Source: Mycolicibacterium insubricum (GTDB lineage: Bacteria > Actinomycetota > Actinomycetes > Mycobacteriales > Mycobacteriaceae). Taken from it: DNA of 64,000 nt. Positions 1 through 8,152 of this stretch are shown one piece after another (positions within the stretch are counted from its first letter, which is position 1; every line of letters starts with the position of its first letter). The translations under genes were made by a program, and so were the position numbers. The notes under the pieces are model-generated. The model ran no database searches and had not been told where the DNA came from. It saw only the letters and a list, made by a program, of their open reading frames with translations. The stretch lies in assembly GCF_010731615.1 (NCBI RefSeq), contig NZ_AP022618.1, forward strand, positions 2,418,001 to 2,482,000. The letters run 5' to 3'.

Positions 1-1
1 T

Positions 2-106
2 GCGCTCGCCGATCGCGGGGTGCAGCGCTTCTACGTCTGGTTCGCCGACTTCGCCGCCCCGGACACCCTGCACGCATTCGCCGACACCGTCATCACCGCG
101 CTCTGA
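2..106 (+). CDS. C-terminal end of a probable LLM-class flavin/F420-dependent oxidoreductase (partial)
   Basis: Only the last 34 codons lie in the window; the reading frame ends at the TGA at 104-106. The tail has a strand (RFYVWF) followed by a short amphipathic helix (LHAFADTVITAL). This resembles the last strand and helix of TIM-barrel luciferase-like (LLM) F420/FMN oxidoreductases, which are abundant in mycobacteria. No cofactor-binding or catalytic residues are visible in this fragment, so the family call rests on the C-terminal pattern alone. The downstream thioesterase start lies 38 bp away with its own Shine-Dalgarno, so co-transcription is possible but not shown. Confidence 0.45.
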   Translation, partial: ALADRGVQRFYVWFADFAAPDTLHAFADTVITAL

Positions 107-144
107 ATCACTCGAATGTGAACAACCGAAAGGACACCCACCCT

Positions 145-1083
145 GTGAGCACCGAAACCACACCCGCTCAAGCCGACGGCGCCGGGCCTCGTGCTCGCGG
201 AACTACACCTCTCGCCGAACCCGCCGAATGGACGCTGGACGAACTGCTGGCGCTGTTCGACGTGCCCGACGCCGACGGGGACACCATCGTCGCCCCCACC
301 GGCCGCGCCGGTGAGGACGAGCGCCAGGTGGTCGAGGGCACCCAGGTGCTGGCCCAGGCCATCGTCGCAGTGGCCAAGCGATTCGGCGACAAGTCGATCC
401 GCGCGGCGCACGCAGTGTTCTCCCGCGCGGTGATGGTTGGCGCGCCGGTTGAGTTGCACCTCGACGTCTTCCACGAGGGCCGCTCGATGGCCACCGCGGT
501 GGTGACCGCCAGCCAGAACGGCAAGCGCGCCATCACCGTCACCGTGCTGGCCGATGTGCCCAGCGCCGACGTGATCCGCCACCAGCAGGCCAAGCCCGAC
601 GTCGCCGGCCCGGACGGGGCGAACGTCTGCACCATGCCGATGGTCGGCCGTCAGGTCCGCCTCGTCGACGTCATCGACGTCAACAGCCCCGATGAGGTCG
701 GCCCGCCGGAGCTCTACGCTTGGCTGCACTACGAGCCGGTGCCGCAGCGCGAGGACCTGGCCAAGGCGCTGATCGCGTACTTCACCGGGCACCTGGGTAT
801 TTCGACGACCATGCGGGCGCACGAGGGCATCGGCACCGCCCAGGCGCACTACACCGTCTCGACCGCGCCGATGACCATCAACATCACCTTCCACGAGCCG
901 TTCGGCTGGGACGGCTGGCTGCTGTACACCCACGAGAGCACCCAGGTCGGCGCGGGCATGTCCTATATCCGGGGCACCGTGCACACCGAGGCCGGGGACC
1001 TGATCGCGTCGTTCAGCCAGGACGCGATGATCCGTCCGCTGCGCACCACCGACACCTCCATCAAGGCGGAGTCCCGGCTGTAG
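145..1083 (+). CDS. Acyl-CoA thioesterase, TesB-like double-hotdog protein
   Basis: 312 residues. The sequence reads as two consecutive hotdog folds. The N-terminal half (about 35-150) has the TesB-like pattern VEGTQVLAQAIVAV, then AAHAVFSRAV. The C-terminal half ends in DGWLLYTHESTQVGAG and FSQDAMIRP, typical of type II acyl-CoA thioesterases that hydrolyse acyl-CoA to free acid and CoA in the cytoplasm. The GTG at 145 is chosen because GAAAGGA (127-133) lies 11 nt upstream; a GTG at 118 would put that Shine-Dalgarno inside the gene. It converges with the metallopeptidase, with 3 bp between stop codons. The natural substrate cannot be read from sequence; a role as a more general hotdog protein is possible. 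Confidence 0.72.
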   Translation: MSTETTPAQADGAGPRARGTTPLAEPAEWTLDELLALFDVPDADGDTIVAPTGRAGEDERQVVEGTQVLAQAIVAVAKRFGDKSIRAAHAVFSRAVMVGAPVELHLDVFHEGRSMATAVVTASQNGKRAITVTVLADVPSADVIRHQQAKPDVAGPDGANVCTMPMVGRQVRLVDVIDVNSPDEVGPPELYAWLHYEPVPQREDLAKALIAYFTGHLGISTTMRAHEGIGTAQAHYTVSTAPMTINITFHEPFGWDGWLLYTHESTQVGAGMSYIRGTVHTEAGDLIASFSQDAMIRPLRTTDTSIKAESRL

Positions 1084-1093
1084 CGGTCAGCCG
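1075..1093. terminator. Hairpin at convergent stop codons
   Basis: Perfect 6-bp inverted repeat CGGCTG (1075-1080) / CAGCCG (1088-1093) with a 7-nt loop. The TAG of the thioesterase lies in the loop and the TGA of the opposing gene overlaps the right arm. There is no U-tract, as is common for mycobacterial hairpin terminators. A bidirectional terminator role is inferred. Confidence 0.35.
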
Positions 1094-1974
1094 TTGTCCA
1101 GATCGGTGGCGCTGTAGGTGTCGCACTTGCGCGCGTCACCGGTCTGGTAGCCCACGGTGAACCAGTGCTGGCGCTGGGCGGCCGAGCCGTGCGTCCAGGA
1201 CTCCTTGTTCACCCGCCCGGTGGCGGCTTTCTGGATCCGGTCGTCGCCGACGGACTGGGCGGCCGACAGGGCATCGGCGATGTCCTTGTCGCTCAACGGC
1301 TTCAGGAACGGCGTGTCCGAACCCGGCGCGTTGGTGGTGGAGGCGTGGTGGGCCCAGACGCCGGCGTAGCAGTCGGCCTGCAGTTCGGTACGCACGCTGC
1401 CGCCGGTGGCGCCCTGCACGCCCTTCTGCGCCTTGCTGATGTCGCCGAGCAGGTTCTGCACGTGGTGGCCGTACTCGTGGGCGATCACGTACTCCTGGGC
1501 CAGCGGGCCACCGCTGGAACCGAACCGGTCCTGCAGCACCTGGTAGAACGACGTGTCGATGTAGACGGTCCGGTCGGCTGGGCAGTAGAACGGTCCGACG
1601 TCACTGGTCGCTGCACCGCAGGCGGTGTTGGTGGATTCGGTGAACAGGTGCAGCTTGGGGCGGCTGTAGCCCTTGAGCAACTGCGACCACACCTGGTCGA
1701 CCGAGTTGCCGGTGGCGATCACCCGGCAGTTGACGTTGTCGTTGGCGTCCTTGCCGGTCTTGCACTGCGACACGTCGAAGCCCGGTGTCGCGGCCCCCGG
1801 CTGCTGTGCCGTCTGCCCGCCGGTCACGCTGCCCGGGTCGATACCGAAGAACAACGCGATCAGCACCACCACCAGGCCGCCGACGCCGCCGCCGACCGCG
1901 AGCCCCCGGCCGCCCATCCCGCCGCCGGAGGACGTGGTGGACGTGTCGATCCGGATTCCCTCGTTGAAGGTCAT
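1087..1974 (-). CDS. Neutral zinc metallopeptidase, KPN_02809/YpfJ family, membrane-anchored
   Basis: 295 residues. A short cytoplasmic N-terminus rich in Gly/Ser is followed by one transmembrane helix at about 30-45 (GGLVVVLIALFFGI). The large domain outside carries the zinc motif H166-E-Y-G-H170, with a distal ELQADCYAGVW segment supplying the likely third ligand Glu, as in YpfJ-type putative neutral zinc peptidases. Four or more cysteines in the exported part (QCKTG, VNCRV, TACGA, YCPAD) suggest disulfides. The M. tuberculosis counterpart is the glycine-rich membrane protein next to the aspS region. The ATG follows GGAGAAG at good spacing. Substrate unknown. The orientation with the catalytic domain outside is inferred from the single helix and the cysteines. 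Confidence 0.8.
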   Translation of the reverse strand: MTFNEGIRIDTSTTSSGGGMGGRGLAVGGGVGGLVVVLIALFFGIDPGSVTGGQTAQQPGAATPGFDVSQCKTGKDANDNVNCRVIATGNSVDQVWSQLLKGYSRPKLHLFTESTNTACGAATSDVGPFYCPADRTVYIDTSFYQVLQDRFGSSGGPLAQEYVIAHEYGHHVQNLLGDISKAQKGVQGATGGSVRTELQADCYAGVWAHHASTTNAPGSDTPFLKPLSDKDIADALSAAQSVGDDRIQKAATGRVNKESWTHGSAAQRQHWFTVGYQTGDARKCDTYSATDLDNG

Positions 1975-2023
1975 CGCTTCTCCGTTCCGGTGGCGCCGCA
2001 GCCGCCGTGTCTAGCCATGATTG

Positions 2024-2527
2024 TCACACCGAGTAGCGCGCGTCGGTATATCGACGCAGATTGTGCAGGAACCGCTGGAACAGCCAGCCCATCACCGGGC
2101 GGCCCAGCGCCATCCCGATCCGCCCGGCCGCCCCGTTGGGCTTCATCGACATGATCCAGGTCAGGTTGCAGCCGTCCTCGGTCGGGACGACGCGGTAGTC
2201 CTCGGCGAACGCCGAGATGGAACGCGTGCTGGCCTCGTTGAACCGGAACGACATCCGGGTGTGGGGCTCCCAGGTCAGGAACTCCTCGTCGCCGACGATC
2301 CCGCCGCGCATATGCACGGTGCGGGTGGTGCCCACCCCGTAGGGCTCCGGACTGGTCCAGGTCACCTTGGTGATGACGGTGGCCCACACCGGCCACGATT
2401 CGGCGTCGGACAGCACCTCGAACAGCTCCTGCGGCGAGATCCGCAGGTCGACGGTGCTGACGAACCGGTACGGCGCGGTGTCGATGAAATGCAGCCCGAC
2501 CCGCTCGCAGGGGTAGCTCTTCGCCAT
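2024..2527 (-). CDS. SRPBCC (START-like) family protein
   Basis: 167 residues matching the SRPBCC/polyketide-cyclase-like fold: N-terminal strand (VDLRISPQELFEVLSDAESWPVWA), the helix-grip pattern, then a long C-terminal amphipathic helix (MGWLFQRFLHNLRRYTDAR). Proteins of this fold bind hydrophobic ligands in a deep cavity; the ligand here is unknown. The ATG at 2527 lies 6 nt downstream of a TAGGCT hexamer and has no Shine-Dalgarno, so a leaderless mRNA is likely. It is divergent from aspS, and the same arrangement is familiar in mycobacteria. Confidence 0.7.
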   Translation of the reverse strand: MAKSYPCERVGLHFIDTAPYRFVSTVDLRISPQELFEVLSDAESWPVWATVITKVTWTSPEPYGVGTTRTVHMRGGIVGDEEFLTWEPHTRMSFRFNEASTRSISAFAEDYRVVPTEDGCNLTWIMSMKPNGAAGRIGMALGRPVMGWLFQRFLHNLRRYTDARYSV

Positions 2528-2533
2528 GCCCGC

Positions 2534-2539
2534 AGCCTA
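2534..2539 (-). promoter_or_regulatory. -10 element, leaderless promoter of the SRPBCC gene
   Basis: TAGGCT on the minus strand, 6 nt before the ATG at 2527, with no Shine-Dalgarno between. Confidence 0.45.
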
Positions 2540-2578
2540 GCCGTGACTAGCCGGGCGGTTCGGCGAGGCGGCGCCGCA

Positions 2579-2584
2579 TAGACT
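2579..2584 (+). promoter_or_regulatory. Probable -10 element of aspS
   Basis: TAGACT, placing transcription start near 2591 and giving a leader of about 48 nt that carries TAGGAG (2628-2633) in front of the GTG. Confidence 0.4.
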
Positions 2585-2639
2585 GACAAACCGTCTGCAG
2601 GGCCTGGAGCCCTGTCCCGTGAATCCGTAGGAGTTTTTC

Positions 2640-4454
2640 GTGCTGCGCAGCCACCGTGCCGGTTCCCTTCGGCCGTCCGACGCCGGAACGACCGTCACCC
2701 TGGCGGGCTGGGTGGCGCGCCGACGGGATCACGGCGGCGTCATCTTCATCGACCTGCGCGACTCCAGCGGCGTCGCACAGGTGGTGTTCCGCGACGCCGG
2801 CGTGCTCGAGCAGGCGCACCGGCTGCGCGCGGAGTTCTGCGTCTCGGTCACCGGCGTCGTCGAGATCCGGCCCGAGGGCAACGCCAACCCCGACATCGCC
2901 ACCGGCGAGATCGAGGTCAATGCCACCGAATTGACGGTGCTGAGCGAATGCGCGCCGCTGCCGTTCCAGCTCGACGAGACCGCCGGCGACGAGGCGCGGC
3001 TGCGCTACCGCTACCTGGACCTGCGCCGCGACGGCCCGGGCAACGCGCTGCGGCTGCGTTCGCGGGTCAACGCCGCCGCCCGCGCCGTGCTCGCCGAGCA
3101 CGACTTCGTCGAGATCGAGACCCCCACCCTGACCCGGTCCACCCCCGAGGGCGCGCGGGACTTCCTGGTGCCCGCCCGGCTGCAGCCCGGCTCGTTCTAC
3201 GCGCTGCCGCAGAGCCCGCAGCTGTTCAAGCAGTTGCTGATGGTCGCCGGCATGGAGCGCTACTACCAGATCGCGCGCTGCTACCGCGATGAGGACTTCC
3301 GCGCCGACCGCCAGCCCGAGTTCACCCAGCTGGACATGGAGATGAGCTTCGTCTCCGCCGACGACGTCATCGCGGTCTCGGAACAGGTGCTGGCCGCGCT
3401 GTGGGCGCTGATCGGCGTGCAGCTGCCGTTGCCGCTGCCGCGGATCGGCTACGACGAGGCGATGCGCCGCTTCGGCACCGACAAACCCGATCTGCGCTTT
3501 TCCGTCGAACTCGTCGAATGCACCGACTATTTCACCGACACCCCGTTCCGGGTGTTCCAGGCGCCCTACGTGGGGGCGGTCGTCATGCCCGGCGGCGCCG
3601 ACCAGCCGCGCCGGACGCTGGACGGCTGGCAGGAATTCGCCAAGCAGCGCGGCCACAAGGGCCTGGCGTACGTGCTGATCGGCGAGGACGGGACCCTGGG
3701 CGGGCCGGTCGCCAAGAACCTCTCCGACGCCGAACGCGACGGCCTCGCCGCCCACGTCGGCGCCAAGCCGGGGGACTGCGTGTTCTTCGCCGCCGGTGCG
3801 GCCAAGGGTGCGCGCGCCCTGCTGGGCGCGACGCGCATCGAGATCGCCAAGCGCCTGGACCTGATCGACCCGGACGCCTGGGCGCTGACCTGGGTGGTGG
3901 ACTGGCCGCTGTTCGAGGCCACCGACGAGGCCACCGCCTCCGGCGACGTTGCCGTCGGCTCCGGTGCCTGGACCGCCGTGCACCACGCCTTCACCGCACC
4001 GCAGCCCGACAGCATCGCCACCTTCGACACCGATCCGGGTGCCGCGCGCGCCGACGCCTACGACATCGTCTGCAACGGCAACGAGATCGGCGGCGGGTCG
4101 ATCCGCATCCACCGCGCCGACCTGCAGGAGCGGGTGTTCGCGATGATGGGCATCGACCATGACGAGGCGCGTGACAAGTTCGGGTTCCTGTTGGACGCCT
4201 TCGCCTTCGGCGCACCGCCGCACGGCGGCATCGCGTTCGGCTGGGATCGGATCACCGCGCTGCTGGCCGGCGAGGATTCCATCCGCGAGGTCATCGCGTT
4301 CCCCAAGACCGGCGGTGGTGTCGACCCGCTGACCGACGCTCCGGCACCCATCACCGCCGCGCAGCGCAAGGAAGCCGGTATCGACGCGAAACCCGAAGCC
4401 GCCAAGACCGCGGCCGCCAATCCCGAAGCCGGGGGAGCCCAACCGACGGAGTAG
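2640..4454 (+). CDS. aspS: Aspartate--tRNA(Asp/Asn) ligase
   Basis: 604 residues, class II bacterial-type AspRS that attaches aspartate to tRNA(Asp). In mycobacteria it is usually non-discriminating, also charging tRNA(Asn) for GatCAB. Visible are the N-terminal OB-fold ([15 protein letters not shown], about 17-33), class II motif 2 around residues 215-236 ([19 protein letters not shown]), the bacterial GAD insertion in the middle, and motif 3 near 528-540 ([18 protein letters not shown]). The last 30 residues form an Ala/Glu/Pro-rich tail ([16 protein letters not shown]) common in mycobacterial AspRS. GTG start with TAGGAG 6 nt upstream. Confidence 0.97.
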   Translation: MLRSHRAGSLRPSDAGTTVTLAGWVARRRDHGGVIFIDLRDSSGVAQVVFRDAGVLEQAHRLRAEFCVSVTGVVEIRPEGNANPDIATGEIEVNATELTVLSECAPLPFQLDETAGDEARLRYRYLDLRRDGPGNALRLRSRVNAAARAVLAEHDFVEIETPTLTRSTPEGARDFLVPARLQPGSFYALPQSPQLFKQLLMVAGMERYYQIARCYRDEDFRADRQPEFTQLDMEMSFVSADDVIAVSEQVLAALWALIGVQLPLPLPRIGYDEAMRRFGTDKPDLRFSVELVECTDYFTDTPFRVFQAPYVGAVVMPGGADQPRRTLDGWQEFAKQRGHKGLAYVLIGEDGTLGGPVAKNLSDAERDGLAAHVGAKPGDCVFFAAGAAKGARALLGATRIEIAKRLDLIDPDAWALTWVVDWPLFEATDEATASGDVAVGSGAWTAVHHAFTAPQPDSIATFDTDPGAARADAYDIVCNGNEIGGGSIRIHRADLQERVFAMMGIDHDEARDKFGFLLDAFAFGAPPHGGIAFGWDRITALLAGEDSIREVIAFPKTGGGVDPLTDAPAPITAAQRKEAGIDAKPEAAKTAAANPEAGGAQPTE

Positions 4455-4569
4455 GCGTGGCCGCGTCCGGTCGCCCTCCCGGGCTCCGAAGTTCGTGCGT
4501 TCTGATGATTTGCGCCCGCCCCGCCGGTGCTTGACTGTGGGTGAACCGAAACGCACGAAGGCGGTTGCC

Positions 4570-4737
4570 ATGTTCCACATTCATCAACCGGACAGCCCGG
4601 ATGCGGTGCTGGTACACCGGCATCTGCACATCCCGCATCCGCACCTACCCGAATACGAACCCCACCCGGTGTCCTCGCATCGGGAGCCCAGCTACCTCGA
4701 AAAGTCGCGGATGGCCCGGGAAATGGGCCACTTGTAA
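4570..4737 (+). CDS. Small histidine-rich peptide of unknown function
   Basis: 55 residues starting at the ATG with GAAGG (4557-4561) upstream. Ten of 55 residues are histidine, mostly in the first 37, including the run VHRHLHIPHPHLPEYEPH. The C-terminal third (SYLEKSRMAREMGHL) looks like a short amphipathic helix. There is no signal peptide or membrane segment. The His/Pro alternation suggests metal binding, but no family was recognised. It sits between aspS and the transglutaminase cassette, 51 bp before the latter, so it could be co-transcribed with it. Coding status rests on the in-frame Shine-Dalgarno and the strongly biased composition; it could be a spurious frame. Confidence 0.5.
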   Translation: MFHIHQPDSPDAVLVHRHLHIPHPHLPEYEPHPVSSHREPSYLEKSRMAREMGHL

Positions 4738-4788
4738 CACGAACACGCGCAAAACGCGGGGTGAACCACGCTGTGGTGGGATCCCCCC

Positions 4789-7700
4789 ATGGGCATCAAG
4801 GTGGCGCTGGAGCACCGCACCCACTACCGCTTCGACCGGCTGGTGCAGGTGCACCCGCACGTCATCCGGCTGCGGCCCGCCCCGCACTCACGCACCCCGA
4901 TCGAGGCCTATTCGCTTCAGATCGAGCCGGGCGACCATTTCATCAACTGGCAGCAGGACCCGTTCGGCAACTTCCTGGCCCGGGTGGTGTTCCCGGAACC
5001 AGCGCGCGAATTGAGCATCACCGTCGGCCTGATCGCCGACCTGAAGGTGATCAACCCGTTCGACTTCTTCATCGAGGACTACGCCGAGACCGTCCCGTTC
5101 GACTACTCGAAGGCCCTGGCCGCCGACCTTGAGCCCTACCTGCGCCCAGTCGATGAACACGGCGACGGGTCGGGGCCCGGCGAGCTGGTGTGCAACTGGG
5201 TGCGGGAAGTCGCCGTCGTCCCCGGCACCCGCACCATCGACTTCCTCGTCGCGCTCAACCAGGCGGTGCACGCCGACATCGGCTACAGCGTGCGGATGGA
5301 ACCGGGTGTGCAGACACCTGATGTCACCCTGGGCACCCGCATCGGGTCGTGCCGCGATTCGGCGTGGCTGCTGGTGTCGGTGCTGCGCCAACTCGGCCTG
5401 GCCGCCCGGTTCGTATCCGGCTATCTGGTGCAACTGACCTCCGACGTGCCGGCACTCGACGGCCCGTCGGGCCCGGCCGCCGATTTCACCGACCTGCACG
5501 CCTGGGCCGAGGTGTACATCCCCGGTGCGGGTTGGATCGGCCTGGACGCCACCTCCGGGCTGTTCGCCGGCGAAGGACACATCCCGCTGTCGGCGACCCC
5601 GAACCCGGCCGCCTCGGCGCCGATCACCGGTGCCACCGGGATCTGCGAGACCACAATGGAATTCAGCAACACCGTCACCCGCATCCACGAGGACCCCCGG
5701 GTCACCCTGCCCTACACCGAGCAGTCCTGGTCGGCGATCGTCGACCTCGGCGCCCGGGTCGACGCCCGGCTGGCCGCCGGTGACGTCCGGTTGACCGTGG
5801 GTGGGGAGCCCACCTTCGTGTCGATCGACAATCAGGTCGACCCGGAGTGGACCACCGCCGCCGACGGCCCGGACAAACGGCGCCGGGCCAGCGCGCTGAC
5901 CGCCCGGCTCAAGGCGACCCTGGCCCCGCACGCGCTGACCCAGCGCGGCCAGGGCAAGTGGTATCCCGGAGAACCGTTGCCGCGCTGGCAGATCGGCCTC
6001 GTCTGGCGCACCGACGGCGAACCGCTGTGGCACGACGACACTCTGCTCGCCGACCCGTGGGCCGAACACCGCGACCCCGAATCCGCCGACCCGGCTGCCG
6101 CCCGGGCGCTGCTGGCTGCCCTCGCCGAGGATCTCGGCCTGCCGCAAACACAGGTGCGCCCCGCCTACGAGGACGGCCTGGCCCGGCTGGCCGCGCTGGT
6201 CCGGCTGCCCGACGGGGACCCGGTCGAAGCGGCCGACGACCCGGCCGAGGGCGCGGCCCGCGCCGAGCTGCTGGCCCGCCTCGACACCCCGGCCGACGAC
6301 CCGGCGGCCTATCTACTGCCACTGCACCGCCGCGACGATCACGCCGGGTGGGCCAGCGCCGACTGGCGGCTGCGGCGCGGGCGCATCGTGCTGCTCGACG
6401 GGGATTCCCCGGCTGGGCTGCGACTGCCGCTGGAGTCCATCAACTGGACCCCGCCGCGGCCCGTCGCCGAAGCGGACCCACTGGCCGACCGGGGCCCGCT
6501 GGACACTTCGGACGCCGATCCCGCGGTGATCGACACCGCAGCGGACGTCCCGCGCACCGCGGTGGTCGCCGAGATCCGCGATCACCTGCTGCACGTCTTC
6601 CTGCCGCCGACCGAGACCGCCGAGGACTTCGTCGACCTGGTCACCCGGCTGGAGCGCGCCGCGGCGGCGGTCGGCACCCCGCTGGTGGTCGAGGGCTACG
6701 GCCCGCCGGTCGACCCGCGGCTGCAGACCATGACCATCACCCCGGACCCCGGGGTGATCGAGGTCAACGTCGCGCCCAGCGCCGGCTTCGACGAACAGCT
6801 CGACGGGCTGGCCACGCTCTACGAACAGGCCCGGCGCTCCCGGCTGTCCACGGAATCCTTCGACATCGACGGCACGCACGGCGGCACCGGCGGCGGCAAC
6901 CACATCACCCTCGGCGGCCGCACCCCCGCGGACTCGCCGTTCCTGCGCCGCCCCGACCTGCTGGTGTCCATGCTGACCTACTGGCAGCGGCACCCGGCGC
7001 TGTCGTATCTGTTCGCCGGCCGGTTCGTCGGCACCACGTCGCAGGCGCCCCGGGTCGACGAGGGCCGGGCGTCGGCGCTCTACGAACTGGAGATCGCCTT
7101 CGCCGAGATCGCCCGGCTGGGCGAGGACGGAGCGGCCCCGGCGTGGGTCACCGACCGGGCCCTGCGGCATCTGCTCACCGACATCACCGGCAACACCCAC
7201 CGCGCCGAGTTCTGCATCGACAAGCTCTACAGCCCCGACAGCAGCCGGGGGCGCCTGGGCCTGCTGGAACTGCGCGGGTTCGAGATGCCGCCGCACTACC
7301 AGATGGCCATGGTGCAGTCCCTGCTGGTGCGATCGCTGGTGGCCTGGTTCTGGGAGCAGCCGCTGCGCGCCCCGCTGATCCGCCACGGCGAGAACCTGCA
7401 CGGCCGGTACCTGTTGCCGCACTTCCTGATTCACGACATCGCCGACGTCGCCGCAGACCTGCGCGCACACGGCGTCGACTTCGAGACCAGCTGGCTGGAC
7501 CCGTTCACCGAGTTCCGCTTCCCGCGCATCGGCACCGTCGTGCTCGACGGGATCGAGGTCGAACTGCGCGGGGCGATCGAGCCGTGGAACACCCTGGGGG
7601 AGGAGTCGACGGCCGGCGGCACCGCCCGCTACGTCGACTCGTCGGTCGAACGCCTGCAGGTCCGCCTGGTCGGCGCCGACCGGCAGCGTCACCTGGTGAC

Positions 7701-8094
7701 CTGCAACGGGCACCCGGTTCCGCTGCTGGCCACCGACAACCCCGACGTCCAGGTGGGCGGCGTGCGGTACCGGGCCTGGCAGCCGCCCAGTGCCCTGCAT
7801 CCCAGCATCACCGTCGACGCCCCACTGCGCTTCGAGCTGATCGACACCACCGCCGGCATGTCCCGCGGCGGCTGCACCTACCACGTCTCCCACCCCGGCG
7901 GCCGGTCCTATGACACCCCGCCGGTCAACGCGGTGGAGGCCGAGTCGCGGCGCGGCCGCCGATTCTCGGCCACCGGATTCACCCCCGGCCCCATCGACGT
8001 CGCCTATCTGCGGGAGAAGGTGGCTCGCCAGTCGACGGATACGGCGCCGCCGGGCATCCTGGACCTGCGCAGGGTGCGTACCGTACTGCGGTGA
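4789..8094 (+). CDS. Transglutaminase-like/DUF2126 protein, first gene of a peptide-ligase cassette
   Basis: 1101 residues. Residues 1-85 are the N-terminal beta domain found before bacterial transglutaminase-like cores (VALEHRTHYRFDRLVQVHPH). The papain-like core at about 140-270 has a complete triad: C188 (GSCRDSAW), H237 (DLHAWAEV) and D253 (GLDATSG). The remaining 800 residues are the DUF2126 region with conserved blocks GGEPTFVSIDNQVD, GKWYPGEPLPRWQ and GGTGGGNHITLGG. It corresponds to the large protein (Rv2566 type) of M. tuberculosis. In published comparative genomics such proteins occur with circularly permuted ATP-grasp and alpha-E domains and are predicted to handle an isopeptide or amide bond in an unidentified peptide. 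No signal peptide, so likely cytoplasmic. The next gene starts 58 bp downstream. Confidence 0.88.
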   Translation: MGIKVALEHRTHYRFDRLVQVHPHVIRLRPAPHSRTPIEAYSLQIEPGDHFINWQQDPFGNFLARVVFPEPARELSITVGLIADLKVINPFDFFIEDYAETVPFDYSKALAADLEPYLRPVDEHGDGSGPGELVCNWVREVAVVPGTRTIDFLVALNQAVHADIGYSVRMEPGVQTPDVTLGTRIGSCRDSAWLLVSVLRQLGLAARFVSGYLVQLTSDVPALDGPSGPAADFTDLHAWAEVYIPGAGWIGLDATSGLFAGEGHIPLSATPNPAASAPITGATGICETTMEFSNTVTRIHEDPRVTLPYTEQSWSAIVDLGARVDARLAAGDVRLTVGGEPTFVSIDNQVDPEWTTAADGPDKRRRASALTARLKATLAPHALTQRGQGKWYPGEPLPRWQIGLVWRTDGEPLWHDDTLLADPWAEHRDPESADPAAARALLAALAEDLGLPQTQVRPAYEDGLARLAALVRLPDGDPVEAADDPAEGAARAELLARLDTPADDPAAYLLPLHRRDDHAGWASADWRLRRGRIVLLDGDSPAGLRLPLESINWTPPRPVAEADPLADRGPLDTSDADPAVIDTAADVPRTAVVAEIRDHLLHVFLPPTETAEDFVDLVTRLERAAAAVGTPLVVEGYGPPVDPRLQTMTITPDPGVIEVNVAPSAGFDEQLDGLATLYEQARRSRLSTESFDIDGTHGGTGGGNHITLGGRTPADSPFLRRPDLLVSMLTYWQRHPALSYLFAGRFVGTTSQAPRVDEGRASALYELEIAFAEIARLGEDGAAPAWVTDRALRHLLTDITGNTHRAEFCIDKLYSPDSSRGRLGLLELRGFEMPPHYQMAMVQSLLVRSLVAWFWEQPLRAPLIRHGENLHGRYLLPHFLIHDIADVAADLRAHGVDFETSWLDPFTEFRFPRIGTVVLDGIEVELRGAIEPWNTLGEESTAGGTARYVDSSVERLQVRLVGADRQRHLVTCNGHPVPLLATDNPDVQVGGVRYRAWQPPSALHPSITVDAPLRFELIDTTAGMSRGGCTYHVSHPGGRSYDTPPVNAVEAESRRGRRFSATGFTPGPIDVAYLREKVARQSTDTAPPGILDLRRVRTVLR

Positions 8095-8152
8095 CCGGTT
8101 CTGTGCGACCATGCCCCGGACCGCGGTATCGGAGAGAGACGGAGGTGCACCG

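Noticed and set aside
118..144. Upstream GTG start for the thioesterase
   Set aside because: It would place the good Shine-Dalgarno GAAAGGA within the coding sequence.
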